Below are positions 25,494 to 37,060 of a stretch of 64,000 nucleotides of DNA, piece by piece. Both the position numbers and the translations under genes were made by a program. The stretch spans positions 558,001 to 622,000 of the forward strand of contig JAJHTX010000008.1 of the NCBI GenBank assembly GCA_032164295.1, read 5' to 3'. The notes beneath the pieces are model-generated. The model was not told the origin of the DNA. It saw only the letters and a list, made by a program, of their open reading frames with translations, and searched no databases. Positions within the stretch are counted from its first letter, which is position 1, and every line of letters begins with the position of its first letter. The stretch is from Inonotus obliquus (lineage: Eukaryota > Basidiomycota > Agaricomycetes > Hymenochaetales > Hymenochaetaceae).

Positions 25494-26541
25494 ATGAGCG
25501 ACGGGAACTTCGCCTTCGCCCACGCGATCGAACAGAAGACAACCGCGCAGCCGACGGTATTACCTGGAACACCCATCACTGTAGCCGAGGCACTTGAGAA
25601 GCCTCACCAGCCGCTGTGGTACTTGGCGTACGGCTCGAACCTCTTCTCAAGGGTTTTCAAGGAGAGGAGAGGCATCAAGCCACTCGATGAACGCCATGTT
25701 CTTGTGGAAGGTCTGGAGCTGACATTCGGCTTGCCTGGCCTGCCGTACGTCGAGCCGCGTTTTGCGACTTGTCGATTAGTCCATCGCGTCCCGTCGTGTT
25801 CTAACGACGAACCGAGAGCCTGTGGCGAGAGGAAGAAGTGCGACTGTATCGTTCAGGGTTTATGTACCGAGTGTGATGCTCCTTGGACGGGCAAGGGTGC
25901 GCTCATCGGCGTGGTGTACCTCGTGTCGCCGGAAGACTTCGCGCACATCATCAAGACAGAGGGAGGTGGATCTGGGTACAAAGTTGTCTCTATAGAGGGC
26001 AAGGTTTTCAGGAGGAAGCCAGCTCCAGATGGGCTCGGAGAGAGATGCGTACTAACGGGCGAAAGGATCCATGCATTTACGCTACTGGCACCAGAAAAGG
26101 AGACCAGGAAAGGCTCTGGGCAGCCTTCGCTGCGATACTTGACACTCATCAGGAAAGGAGCTGAAGGTGCGCAATATTCAGCCCTCTTGCAAGGACCTGA
26201 CTATATTGCTGACCCGTACGTTTGGTGATTTAGAGCACCAATTGCCACGAAGCTATCGGGACTACCTCGACTCTCTCACTCATTACTCTGCCACGACTTT
26301 TCGTCAGAAACTCGGAGCCGTGATTACCATCGGATTATGCGCGCCTCCGATCTTTGCGACGTTGACCCTCGCGCTTATTTTCTCGCGAAAAGACGGTAGT
26401 TCCCCTCCTTGGCTGATCAAGACAAGAAGGATGATAGCAAGGTTAATCTGGACTATTCACGACAACTGGATGGTGGGATTGTTTGGAGATGGCGAATGGA
26501 CCGAGGGGAAGGCGAATTCTGACGCCATCGTCAGGTGCTAA
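25494..26541 (+). CDS. Gamma-glutamylcyclotransferase-fold protein with C-terminal membrane segment
   Basis: Two exons: 25494-26166 and 26234-26541 (981 nt, 326 aa). The GGCT signature YLAYGSNL is near residue 46, followed by FGLPGLPYVEPRFATC and GVVYLVSPEDFAHIIKTEGG, the position of the usual catalytic acid region. A Cys-rich insert (CGERKKCDCIVQGLCTECD) interrupts the fold and might bind metal. Splicing out 26167-26233 replaces a short dead-end tail with EEHQLPRSYRDYLDSL, a normal continuation for fungal homologues. The new tail adds one hydrophobic helix (LGAVITIGLCAPPIFATLTL), so the protein is probably membrane-anchored. Family members cleave gamma-glutamyl amides; the fungal group includes GliK-like enzymes of thiol metabolism. 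The substrate here is unknown. Confidence 0.88.
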
Positions 26542-26727
26542 TTTATAATCAAATACCAATGCTTCTTTGGGGACATGCAACATCTCAACTCTTACATGCA
26601 TTTTACAATCCCATACTTCAAGTTGGACTTGATCCATATCTAAACGATATTCTGACCATGAAATATTTCCGCGATGCGTGAACGCTTCTACTGAACAATG
26701 TATATTGCTTAATGCCTAACGTAATAC

Positions 26728-28811
26728 TTATTTACCAATGACATCCTGTAATTGTGTTTTCGGAATGGCCTCAGGAAAGGCAAGCCTCTTTAACCGATTG
26801 TGCGTTGCCTGTTCATATGCGAACGCAAATCCTACGAGCTTGAACTCGCTGAAAGCGGTACCCATGAAGCTTATACCGAAGGGTACACCCGGTCCGTTTG
26901 AGATGGTAGGATTCGCGGCGGTTGGAGCAAGGTCGTCCGGTTGGAACCCAAGTGGGACTGTAATGCATTAGTGACTGAGTAGAGCGCTATTAAGGAAGAA
27001 ACATAATAATAGGAGACGAACCGGTGACTACTGGGTAACCTGCGATGGCAGCAGGACCAGCTGTGAAGCCATTCGTTGGTAATAGAATGGCGTCGAGGTT
27101 GAATTCTTGTAGCGTCCCGTCAATTCCCCGAGTCCTTCCCAAATCATGGTTTGCTGCGAGTGCAGCGAAGTACGCATCATCCTTCGAGGAGTTCTCCGAA
27201 GCAATAAACCTATTACATACGATCGATGAGTTGGTAAAATGGGGATACTCAGATCGAGGTAACTGACTGAGATTGGTCAGTATAAAACGGCGGAATGAGC
27301 TCTAATTCTGGGTTATCAATGTTGAATTGGATCAAGTCCGCCAGATTCGTAACTCCAGTTGGCACATCCACCAAACCAGCGATGTAACTATTGACGTCTG
27401 TCTTTGAAAATCCTATTTTCAGTACAAAAGGTAATACTGATGGCACGAACTTGAACATACCTTGAAGTCTGCTGTTAGGACAATCGTTTCGTTCCCGCTC
27501 TGACGAATTTCGGTGGCATCGGGAAATTCTGCCGGGTCAACTGAAGGTAAAGAAAAGAGGACTAAGTCAAGCCACCAGAGACTACGATATGTTTGTACAT
27601 ACTAACCAATTGTAGCGCCGAGACCTTTGATAATTTCAACTGAAGCATTGAACGCTGCAAGGATGTTGCGATCACTACCCTGGAATAGTCTCGGAATTCC
27701 CAGTCGTGCACCCTGAAGAGCGCTAGCATTCAGAGCTTGTGAGAAGTCTGGAACATTTCCCGGTTGAGCGAGGGTAAAGTTGTCAAGTGGGTCTCGCCCA
27801 GCGATAACAGTGAGAATTGCAGCTGCATCTGCGACGGATCGAGTCATCGGTCCCACAGTATCCTGATTAAGAGATATAGGAACGACTATGAACAAAGCGA
27901 GAAGCCCAATGTCAGTATCCAATAAGCTGTAGCGCATTGTTCGACCACTGACCTCCTGCCCGCGACGTCAGGCCAACAGTCGGCTTGATTCCCACCAAGT
28001 TATTCTTGGAACTTGGACTCAGAATCGACCCGTCCGTTTCCGTTCCCAATGCGCCCGCTGCGAGTCCGATTGCAGAGCTGATACCGCTTCCCGAGCTTGA
28101 ACCGGAAGGATCACCGTTCGGGAGATAAGGACTTGTTGCTTGTCCACCGCGCCCCGAGAATCCGGACGGCACGCGCCCTCTGAAGTTTGCCCATTCACTA
28201 AGGCTGGCCTTCCCAAGGATGATCGCGCCTGCAGCGCGCAGTTTTGCTGCGACAGTCGCGTCTCGCGGGACTACAGATCGGAAAAGCGCGAATGAGCCTG
28301 CAGTAGTATTCATACCTAGAAGTTGACTGTTTGTTAGTGTTTACTTGCGCGCGTTCGAGTTGCTCACCTTCACTGGCAAGTGTAGCGATGTTGTCTTTCA
28401 CAAGGATAGGAATTCCATGAAGAGGTCCTCGCGGACCTGACGTTTCGCGTTCGTCGTCAAGTTCCGCAGCCTGCGCGAGGGCACTCGGATTCGTCTCGAT
28501 GACGGCGTTCAGTTCCGGTCCCTGGTGATTTACCTCCTCGATGCGAGCGAGATATGCCTACGAAAGATAATCTTTACTTTCTTGAATGGCATACCGAAGC
28601 GAGGTAAAGCGCTTACTTTGACCAAGTCCACGCTCGTAAACAGCCCTTTCTCCAGACCGTCTTGCAGTTCGGAGATAGATGCTTCATAGAGATCCGGAAG
28701 AACTACTCCAGTCGATTTTGTATCTTCGGCGTGTACCACAGTCATCCATTCAAAGAGGATTATGAAGAACAGAATCTTCGTAAGGATGGAAAAGCCACTT
28801 TTCGGCCACAT
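26728..28811 (-). CDS. Amidase signature family enzyme, predicted secreted
   Basis: Eight exons on the minus strand: 28617-28811, 28368-28557, 27953-28315, 27885-27607, 27540-27461, 27401-27268, 27209-27022, 26957-26728 (1659 nt, 552 aa). The Ser-cisSer-Lys triad is visible: Lys in HGIPILVKDNI, the glycine/serine loop in GDPSGSSSGSGISSAIG and the nucleophile region TETDGSILSPSSKN. The end contains GFTAGPAAIAGYPVVTVPLG and FGISFMGTAFSEFKLVGFAF, typical of fungal GatA-like amidases. The ATG at 28811 was chosen because it begins a signal-peptide-like stretch (MWPKSGFSILTKILFFIIL, cut near VVHA-ED); the frame is open 27 codons upstream to another ATG. It probably hydrolyses a small amide outside the cell or in the secretory path; the substrate is unknown. 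Confidence 0.93.
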
Positions 28812-29161
28812 GTCGCTGGACAAGCTTGAAGGCTTGCACGGATCCAAGGAAGGTGTGAGGACAGCGGAGCCTTTTGCCTGAACTCGAGCCACGAGAGTGT
28901 GACGCTACTCAACTCACTGTCTGACCAGGCGATATACTTAAGACACGAACGTATAGAGGACGGTCGTCAACACGCAGACTGGTGGCATGTGCGCCCATAC
29001 GCTTCGATGAATTGAGAAGCCCATCCAAGAGGATAGAAAATGGAACGGTGAGAAAATATAGAACGGATGTTTTCTCCTGATTAGAATCCACTTACATAAA
29101 TTGCTACACGACATAACTACAGAAGGGACGAATGGAAATCAAACCAAAACATATAAATTGT
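28812..29161. other. Amidase promoter and PMS1 3' flank
   Basis: About 350 bases between two genes of the same strand. No open frame of note. Confidence 0.45.
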
Positions 29162-32100
29162 TTAGAGATTATCCCAATTGATCTGTCTTGTGGATGTCGT
29201 TTCACAGCTCTCCTCAAAGACATCATCCAAGCTTGTAAGATGACGCATAGTTGGTCGCCCGTGGGGACAGTTCCACGGCTGGCCCATCGTGCCCATATGA
29301 CGTACAATCTAAGAAATCTCATGAGGGATTGTATATATATAGAGGGAGTTATTTGCACATACCGAGGTCATTTGAGGCCAATTCAAAGCCGTGCCTATCA
29401 TGACGCTTTTTCGACATGCACGCATGGCGAACATAGCCCGGGCTTTTGAGCAGCGGACCATCTTCTGCCCAGCGGACCTGTCTTGCATTAGGTGCAGGAG
29501 CTCTTCCAGATCTAAGTGCCTTCTTAGTGTTGGTAATTGTCCCAAAGACGAATCAGTTCGCACCTTTCATATCGAAGTTCGTACTCCCGCTGACTGGCTG
29601 TGCGACAAGTCTTATGCGTCCTTGGGAGGGTTCCGCGGTATCATCCAGGGTAATCTCAAAGCCATTGTTTCTCAAGACATCGATGTTCTCAAGAGCGAGA
29701 AGCTCATCTGCAGCTGTTAATTCTAGAGGACGTGGTCTACGATGATATTGAGCAAGCACTTCTCAATAAACAAACGCGGATGAGACTGACTTGTATAGCT
29801 TCTGCGAGTCGATCTTCGTCGTCTGCTGCAGCGTCTCGAAGTTATATTTCTCGTCCGCTGCATGCTGGTCAATAATGAATAAATCATCTAACTCAACTCT
29901 CGAAGTATTTTTATCTTCTTTTGGCTCCTCATGTCCATCGGGTGCTGTTTTTCTACCACGTAGACGCCTCCGAGCGATGATGAAGCCGAGATTGAACTGG
30001 CCGATGATCTCCATGGACGCGAAATCCTCCTTGTCAATCACGCGAGCAAGTTCGCGCTCGGCACCCTTGTCATCTGAAGTATTGGAGAGACCTGCAGAGC
30101 GATCAATAGGCCTGACGTATCGTTCGTGAAGGCCCGGGGATTCAGGGATAGAAGAAGAATCGCCTTCCGACGAGAGTACGTTCCACGCTTGGTTTACGAG
30201 TTCAAGGCCAAACGTGACGACCGCGTCACTATCCAAGTCTCCGGTGCGCACGACCTCGACTTTTAGGTCCGTAGAAGATGACGCACATGTGTCTTCTAGA
30301 GAAACGACGGTCGACGAACAAATCTTGCTCTTTCCTGACTCTGAAGCTATGTCTTCTTTGCAGCTGGCGGATTCTGAATGAAGCGAGACTTCGCTGTCAC
30401 ATACGCTGTGGTCATGATCGCAACCTTCCACCTCCGTTTGATCATCAAGTTGCGATGTGTCAAGCTCCTCTGGCTCGGGTAGGAACAACGGGTCATCCTG
30501 ACCGAGACCAGCCGCATTTGCCTTGTTGTTATTCGTAACCGACCAACGTAATGGACCCTTGCTTCCTAGGCTTTCATTGCGATCGGCCTCGGCGTCCATC
30601 CTAATCTCTTCTATCTCCTCTTCCATCAGCTCGTCCTCCTCCATAACTGCTCTATCCTCCTCTTTCCCATCGGCTTCAGAATTTGTATCACTATCTTGTT
30701 CATCTTGCTCAATAATACCTCGGCTATCAACCTGCGATCCCGAAGACACAAAGGACAGAAGTTGTGAACGAAGCGCTCTCCGTGAATCTGTGCCTTTCAG
30801 CTCATCAAGTTTACGTTTCTTTCGTACGTGTTCTTCAGTCGTTTCACTTGAAGGGCGCATGGCCCAAGTTACTTTCGTTGTATCGAGTACCATTTGAACG
30901 GGTCCTACACCAGCCCTTGTGGGAATAGGCGAAGGTATCCGCCTGATGGTGGGAATAGGTGACGGAGAGCGACGACGTGGTTGTATGGAAGGTATAAAGG
31001 GCTCAGCGGGCGATGATCGAGGAATCAGAGATTCATGTTGTCCGGCATCGTGAAGAGTCGTTTCTTCAGAAGACGGGACTTGGACTTCTTCACGCTCAAG
31101 CAAGGCGCTAGGAACGGCGAGAGTCGGCGTCGCGCTTCTTCGCACAATCGGGTCATCCGCATCTTTAGGCAGATCCAGATTTATGTCGGCATTAGCATCA
31201 GGATCACAGAGATCGACCAGTCCATCCTGCAAATTATCTGAGCTGATATCTGATGGCTCCGAGGTCCCACTGCTTGACCTGATTTTTTTCGCGGCACCGA
31301 TTTTCGACTGAGTTAATTGAACGGCGAAAGTCGAACGCGCGGGAGCGAAGCTCGCCTCAAGCGCTTCCTTCAAAGCATCTACAAGGGCATTCTCGCTATG
31401 TAACAGAATTGTTCGTTTATCTGGCGAGACGTTCACGTCGTACGTGGTCGTTGGTACGATGAAATCGGCGACGATAAATGGACTCTGATTTGAATTGAAT
31501 GAACGATACACCTCGTTAAACGCTTTTTGTATCTTGGAAGGATTGCATGGACGTCCATTAATGAAGAAAAACTGTCGGTCAGGTCCCGCGCGCCCGTTTC
31601 CAGGAGAAAACTTGGAGATGAGGCCGCGGACCTCAATTTTCGTAGCACTGAAACTCGATAAGAATGGCATAACAGTAAGAATCGGATCATGAGACGCACG
31701 ATCCGTCATGATTGGGATTAGCCTGCCTCTTTAAAACCGTCTTTTCAGGAACCACTTCCAAGTTAAGGGAGAGCTCCGTCAGAGAATCGACTTGCTTAGG
31801 TCCCCACAAAGACGATATCGAATCCTTCAACGATGGCTTCCCGTCTGTTCGGATTTGGTCCGACTTGCGACTATTTGCAATGAGTGAAAATCAGCCACAC
31901 ATGGCGAGAAGCGAACCTACCCCTTGTCCAATATATGTACCACGCTCAGCCGCACGCCCTTGTTCTCCTTCGTGCAGGGAACAAGGGCGTATGCGCTCAG
32001 TAGAGTTAACGTTTTACCGAATTCACGTTTGGAGTTTCTCTGCAGTTCCTTGCGCCGTACTGGCAATGGTGCGAAAAGGCCCTCAACGTGTATGGTCGTT

Positions 32101-32696
32101 CCTCTCTTTTAGGTGGTTGAGATAACAGCTTAGGATGGCTAGGCAGAAGAAGAACTTACCTGTCTAGCAATCTTCCCTGAGCGACTCTTCACTCTCCCGC
32201 AATTGTCAAACTCCAGGACAGTGCCCATGGGGGCCTCTTTCGCTGTCGCTGTTGTGATTGTGACACGTTCCGAAAGAGCGCATAAGGAGAATAGCGCCTC
32301 CCCACGAAACCCAAACGTTTGTACCGTCGTCAGATCCTCAAAGGTGGATAGCTTTGACGTGTAATGCTTCATGGCTTTTGAGACAACTCAGTACATGTTC
32401 CAAACGTGTATTCCTCAGCCTAGCTCACCAACATGGTCATAATCCTCCGGTGCTATGCCACTTCCATTGTCGATAACTTCAAATGACGTGAGACCATAAT
32501 CCTTGAACTTGACATCTGGCAACATATTCGTATCTTGTGAGTGATGTACGACCAGAATGAATAAAAACCGACCTATCGTCGTTGCACCAGCGTCTAAGCT
32601 ATTCTCAACAAGCTCCTTTACCGCAGTCTGTAGATCAACGAGAACTTGACCGGACGATATACGATGTATCGAAGATTTTTCTATCGACTTTATCAT
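29162..32696 (-). CDS. PMS1: DNA mismatch repair endonuclease PMS1 (MutL-alpha subunit)
   Basis: Nine exons on the minus strand: 32573-32696, 32429-32515, 32160-32374, 31921-32105, 31700-31870, 29791-31647, 29564-29736, 29363-29511, 29162-29308 (3108 nt, 1035 aa). It pairs with MLH1 and nicks DNA during mismatch repair in the nucleus. The GHKL ATPase motifs are [13 protein letters not shown] (about residues 26-38), [10 protein letters not shown] (57-66) and TFGFRGEAL (90-98). The metal-dependent nuclease motif [12 protein letters not shown] starts at Asp854. Further zinc-site elements are [12 protein letters not shown] and [12 protein letters not shown] near the end. The central 400 residues are an acidic, low-complexity linker. 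The start at [18 protein letters not shown] was chosen because PMS1 proteins begin this way; 54 upstream in-frame codons look like 5' UTR. The Phe in GEALFSLCA replaces the usual Ser. Confidence 0.96.
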
Positions 32697-32972
32697 AGGA
32701 GGGGAATAGAGGAGAGAAAGGCGCAACCGGTGGTGCTGTAGTGCTAACGTAATCAACTTAGGGCAGGCCATAACGCGTCTGGCGCCCGCGTCACGCGTCA
32801 ACTGCTTGACGATGATATCTCTGATTTGGTGCTGCTGAAATGCTATCGCCATCTTCAAACTTTATTCAAATAATGAAACCCGAAGCAAAAGTCCCTGGTC
32901 CATCAAACCATAGTGAAGCGACTATATATACGCTGATACCGTCTGGTCTGGAATGCTCAAACCTGCCCCAGC
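32697..32972. promoter_or_regulatory. Divergent promoter PMS1 / lectin copy B, with TATA-like run
   Basis: A TATATATA run at 32923-32930 lies 43 bases before the lectin B start and faces it. The PMS1 side shows no TATA box. Confidence 0.45.
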
Positions 32973-33736
32973 ATGTATCTGGAACCTGGCATCTACCTCT
33001 TACAAAACATTGAGAGCGGTTCCGTTCTCGACTTGTCTGGATGGGACAAAAGATCAGTTATAGGCTTCTCCAAACGTGGTTGGAAAAACCAAAAGGTAAG
33101 GACATCCTCGGTATGCTGCTATAGAAAATCCGATCTAATCCAACCGAAAACTCCATAACGTCCTTATCAGTGGGAGCTCTGAAAGCTAGGAAATCGCGGA
33201 TGGTTCATTAGAAGCCTGTATACGACCAGCAGTCACTACTTGACTGTTGAAGCAGGGCTAGGACAGAACACGCCTGTCGTCGCAACAGAATCTTCCGGTC
33301 GCATGGGACATTATCGACATGCATCATCAGGAGCATAACGTCGTGTATTCGTTCGTTATTCAAGCCATTTTACTGTTTCTTCCGGTCTATTCTGAATAAA
33401 TTGATAGTATCTGCTGGCCAAATTCGCAACTTGCGGTCGGATTGCACCAAGAAAATTCGGCAGATTCAACACCGGTACAGAAATGTTTTCTTACAAAAAG
33501 CTGGGCGTAACTCCTTATACTTACTACAACCCCACTCCAAGGTGAAGCTCTTGACTAGATCTTGGGCTCCCCAGCAACATTGGAAGCTTGTTCGCTGCTC
33601 AGATGATGATGCGAGCACCACACTCATACAAGGAGATGGTGCTGGAACAACTACGACTACAGTTACGACGATTGCGACGACGACAACTAAGGTAGTGACA
33701 AACAAGAACGGAATGACACCAAACGTAGAGCAGTAG
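32973..33736 (+). pseudogene. Ricin-B-type lectin-like, copy B (broken in exon 2)
   Basis: The four-exon plan of the family is intact: 32973-33095, 33171-33350, 33408-33474 (67 nt, as in all copies) and 33542-33736, with good splice sites. Exon 1 reads MYLEPGIYLLQNIESGSVLD and exon 4 ends in the usual Thr-rich tail. Exon 2 opens with WEL then an in-frame TGA at 33180-33182. Later it changes frame, because FPVAWDI is in a different frame from SSHYLTVEAGLG; its length of 180 nt is out of phase with exon 3. A downstream acceptor (after CTGAAAG) could bypass the TGA but not the frame change. The copy is therefore most likely a recent pseudogene. I do not give a restored sequence. Confidence 0.82.
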
Positions 33737-33897
33737 GATATGTATAATGGAGCCTTGCATGGTGCGCTACATCAATTTCGTTTTTCCGGGTGCATCGCCG
33801 ACTAAAATCGTTCGTAGTAGATCAAGATTTCGGTCACGAAGCGTTAACTCTCATATTGCGAAAGAAGACGACAACATTAATAAAGTCCGCCCTTTGC

Positions 33898-34180
33898 CCG
33901 GCTTCTGGGAAACAGCTGCCAGTGTGACACTCAGAAGACCTGGCCTCGTTCCTATATTTGTTAGTACCCGGAATCCCTCTTCTGACAGAGCGCACTCATG
34001 TTTTACGTGTGCTTGTGCATGATTTGAAGAAAGGGGGTGAATACTGTGACAGCTGCACACAGCGTGTCTCTCGGATCAAATGTTCGGTGAAAGTCGAGGA
34101 ATATAAGTTCCGCTTAGCGCCCATGTTTCTAATCGATAACTTTATTGCATCTCAAATAAAATCTTTATGAAAGGAGAGCA
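33898..34180. repeat. Duplicated upstream segment, copy 1
   Basis: About 280 bases starting GGCTTCTGGGAAACAGC are clearly related to 36386-36660 (shared blocks such as AGAAGACCTGGCCTCGTTCC, CTTGTGCATGATT and GATAACTTTATTG). In both places the segment lies upstream of a lectin gene on the plus strand, so it marks the tandem duplication unit. Neither strand holds an obviously maintained coding frame. Confidence 0.75.
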
Positions 34181-34288
34181 AGATCGTGCTGAAGTTTCCC
34201 CACCACAATATCTCCTTCAAATGCCATGCGTCTATCGTCCGACGTGAATAGAAGCGACCAGCTTCTTACAACCACCGTCATCGATACA

Positions 34289-34993
34289 ATGACATTAGAA
34301 CCAGGAGTATATTGTCTTGAGAATATCATGGGGTGCACTGCACTTACCCTGAGTGGAGACAAAAATGGCGTTGTGGGATGGTCATGGTATAGAGGAATGG
34401 ATCAAAAGGTGAGTAGCTCCACGAGTCTCCAAAGAGCTTGAATTGATCAGTATTCTTTGTTGACACTCCCTAACAGTGGGAGCTAGGAAGACTAGGCCCT
34501 CGTGGGTGGTTCATCCGAAGCTTGTACAGCTGTGACAGCCATTACCTGACTGTCGCGGATGGTCTGGAAGATAGAACCCCTCCGAGTCTCACCGTGAATG
34601 AGTTTCCCTCGGCATGGGACATCAAGAGAGAGCCTAAAGAGGGAGATGATGTCTATTGGTGATATCCCCTGATCATTTGGCATGGCCGTACGAGCCACTA
34701 AACTTATTCTTGATAGGATTCATTGGCCCAACTCTCGTTGGACTGTCGACCTGGACTGGGGAGTGAAAGATGATGGGACAAAGGTACTGTAGAACAATGA
34801 GAATCTTACTCGAAATGTTTTTCGGCCCTCATCCGTGCAATTCCCGTGCCAGGTGCAATTATGGGAGCGGCAGCACGGCGGTGGGAAACAACAGTGTTGG
34901 AAGCTGATACGGTGCCAAGACGAGGATATAGTGAGCACATCAGTCTTGCGATCAGTTAGCCCTCCATCAACAACCAATACGACGACTACCTGA
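34289..34993 (+). CDS. Ricin-B-type lectin-like protein, copy C (shortened tail)
   Basis: Four exons: 34289-34408, 34477-34658, 34717-34783, 34853-34993 (510 nt, 169 aa). It starts MTLEPGVYCLENI; exon 2 begins WELGRLGPRGWFIRSLYSCD and ends EGDDVYW; exon 3 reads IHWPNSRWTVDLDWG; exon 4 reads VQLWERQHGG...CWKLIRCQ. This is a three-repeat beta-trefoil without signal peptide. Its TGA at 34991-34993 falls inside the Thr-rich tail. The same frame continues for 25 more codons to a TAA at 35066-35068, and that continuation matches the last 15 residues of copy D. The tail has therefore been cut by a nonsense change, while the lectin fold itself is complete. It is probably still functional. Confidence 0.85.
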
Positions 34994-35399
34994 CGACTCG
35001 GATATACACGACAACCTCAAAAGCAGAACGCGGAGGAGGATCAGATGGAGGGCGCCCTGCACGAATAAAGCTACGTTTGGAGACTCGCTGACACACTGTC
35101 CTTGTACGTCATGAATGGATTAGGGCAAGCTTTGGGTATCGGAATTGAAGCTTAGGCTTGATCATGCGTAGACTTGGAATTGCTATCGTGTCATGAATTT
35201 CGATCATGTGAGATAGAATAATACAGCAGAGATTGTAGTTACCACCAAGTATTTCATATTCCAAACGAGCTCCGTACGGGTACCGTGGGGTACGGAGAAT
35301 AGGCGCTAGTCCGAGTCCCTTCCCACGTCCACCTTGTCAACCCTCATCACAATCAACATATTCGAGACCGCATCGAATAGCCGTTCGATCTTAGTACAG
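34994..35399. other. Convergent 3' flanks of lectins C and E
   Basis: The first 75 bases are the former C-terminal tail of copy C. The rest is AT-rich and without a frame of note. Confidence 0.5.
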
Positions 35400-36110
35400 T
35401 CAATTTTCATGGACTATAACTCCATGTCTTCCCGACACTGTTCTTGTTGTCACCGTGGTGGTCGTCGTGGTAGTAGTCGTGGTATCTCCGGGATCAATGA
35501 GCCGCGTCGGCTGACTTCCGCCTGGAACGCGTACCAGGCGCCACAGTTGCTGTGGGTATTGTCTGTCTCTCTCGTATAATACAACCTAAGAAGCCAGATC
35601 AAGCAAAAAATGACATTTCGCCTACACAAATTTTGCCTACCACTGTTCCATTCTCTCGATTCCCACCGGCTAAATTGAGCGAATACTTCGTCTTCGGCCA
35701 GTGAATCCTGTCAACAGTTCAGGTGGCCTTCTCGAATAAAAGTGTGAACATAGTCTACCAGAATAGATTGCCATCCTGTCCTTCTTGGTCAGTTGCAAAC
35801 GCCCATGCCGCAGGATATTCATTCTCTCCAACGGGACGTCCATTCTCCAGTCCACACTCGATGTTCAAGTAATGGTTGTTGTTCAGATTCCGAATGAACC
35901 ATCCAGCTCCAAGTTTACCGATCTCCCACTAAGCAAAGTGCTAGTCAGAACATAACCCAACGGAGACGAGTCTTGTTGGAAACGTACCTTTTGACTTTCC
36001 CCTCCATGCTGTGCCCAACCAACAACCCTCTTCTCATCCCGAACACATATATCGAGCGCTGTATTACTCATGTGGTTCCACACGTAGTATACTCCCGGAC
36101 TGATTGGCAT
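35400..36110 (-). CDS. Ricin-B-type lectin-like protein, copy E
   Basis: Four exons on the minus strand: 35988-36110, 35759-35928, 35641-35707, 35400-35585 (546 nt, 181 aa). Exon 1 reads MPISPGVYYVWNHMSNTALD, exon 2 WEIGKLGAGWFIRNLNNNHY and ...DGNLFW, exon 3 IHWPKTKYSLNLAGGN, exon 4 VVLYERDRQYPQQLWRLVRV, followed by ten Thr codons and a short tail. This is the most divergent intact copy in the cluster and the only intact one on the minus strand. The decayed copy at 39 kb derives from it or from its close relative. No signal peptide. Carbohydrate binding is inferred from family only. Confidence 0.87.
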
Positions 36111-36385
36111 GGCGCTTTCAGGGTGGACTGAGCTCGACAGCAGTACTTGTTGTTTCCTGTTTCCTGCAAGAGGAGGACGATTCTACAACCTGACCGACGA
36201 AGTTATGATCAAGGAAGGGAGGACACTTGACGAGAGCGGTGGCATTATCAAGGTTCCATCTTTGATAACGCATGAGGAAGAATTACGTTTCTATATTTCC
36301 AGGATATTGTGAATGTGGACGACAACATGAACAATGACCACCCTTCAAGTTTACCCACCATCCGAATTGAAACTCCCCTTCTTCT

Positions 36386-36660
36386 CCGGCTTCTGGAGAA
36401 CACCTGCGAAAGTGACCCTCAGAAGACCTGGCCTCGTTCCTATAGCTGTTGGAACCCAGAACTTGACCCCCTTCAACCAGAGAACCCTCGTGTTTTCGGT
36501 GTGCTTGTGCATGATTGGAAGAAAGGAGGAGTGAAATCTGTGACAGTGTCTCTTGCGGCACAACCATTCGGTGAAAGTCGAGGAACAGAAGTTTCCCATG
36601 TTCCCATTCGATAACTTTATTGTATCTCTGATAAAGCCTATATGAAAGGGGAGCAAGTTC
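36386..36660. repeat. Duplicated upstream segment, copy 2
   Basis: Related to 33898-34180. Here it is separated from lectin D by an extra stretch of roughly 400 bases (36661-37060) that is absent in the copy C arrangement. A minus-strand frame of 162 codons crosses it but is not maintained in copy 1. Confidence 0.72.
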
Positions 36661-37060
36661 TCTATAGAAATACTGAACGCATCTGGATGTAGGGTGCAAC
36701 CGTAACGGTAATACAGCCTTGGTTGTGTTGAACATATTTGTATTTGAGGGTAAACTAGGGAAAAAACATGTGCAAGGTAACGAGTAACGCGCAGGTCGGG
36801 TTGCTTCCAAAAAGGGTGTAACGCAGAAAAATCTTCCAATTTTCCTCTGGGAAAGCTTAGTTTGCCTATATTTGGTAGGTGATTGGGCAGGAAGTAAATT
36901 TTACTTCCAGAAAAGGTGTTTCCTGACTTGTAAGATTCCTCTTTCGGACGCCATTCGGACAGCCAGTTGATTTGGTTGCCTGAAATAGGCCCTGTAACGC
37001 GTAACCCTGCCCTCGTTGGTTCGTTGCTGTAACGCAGTCACCCAATATCTGGGCCACCCA
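36661..37060. other. Extra DNA in the lectin D upstream region, with palindrome and GTAACGC motifs
   Basis: Compared with the copy C unit, which has only about 35 bases here, copy D has about 400 extra bases. They contain at least five GTAACG/GTAACGC motifs (near 36703, 36778, 36785, 36818, 36993 and 37028) and a perfect palindrome. I could not find clean terminal repeats or a target duplication, so whether this is an insertion here or a deletion in copy C is open. Confidence 0.55.
36890..36908. repeat. Perfect 19-nt palindrome
   Basis: GGAAGTAAATTTTACTTCC pairs 9 bases around a single central base. It lies about 250 bases upstream of the lectin D start and could be a dimer-binding site or chance. 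Confidence 0.7.

Noticed and set aside
26167..26228. Unspliced end of the GGCT-like protein
   Set aside because: The alternative spliced end gives a family-like continuation of 100 residues, whereas the unspliced tail is short and unlike homologues.
30523..30897. Ser-rich plus-strand frame
   Set aside because: Antisense shadow of the acidic linker of PMS1.
31701..31740. Possible GC-AG intron in PMS1 after the LKRQ codons
   Set aside because: A standard GT-AG intron slightly downstream (31648-31699) restores the conserved [13 protein letters not shown] block without a non-canonical donor.
36351..36839. 162-codon minus-strand frame across the duplicated upstream segment
   Set aside because: The related segment at 33.9 kb does not keep this frame open over the same length, so it is not under coding constraint.
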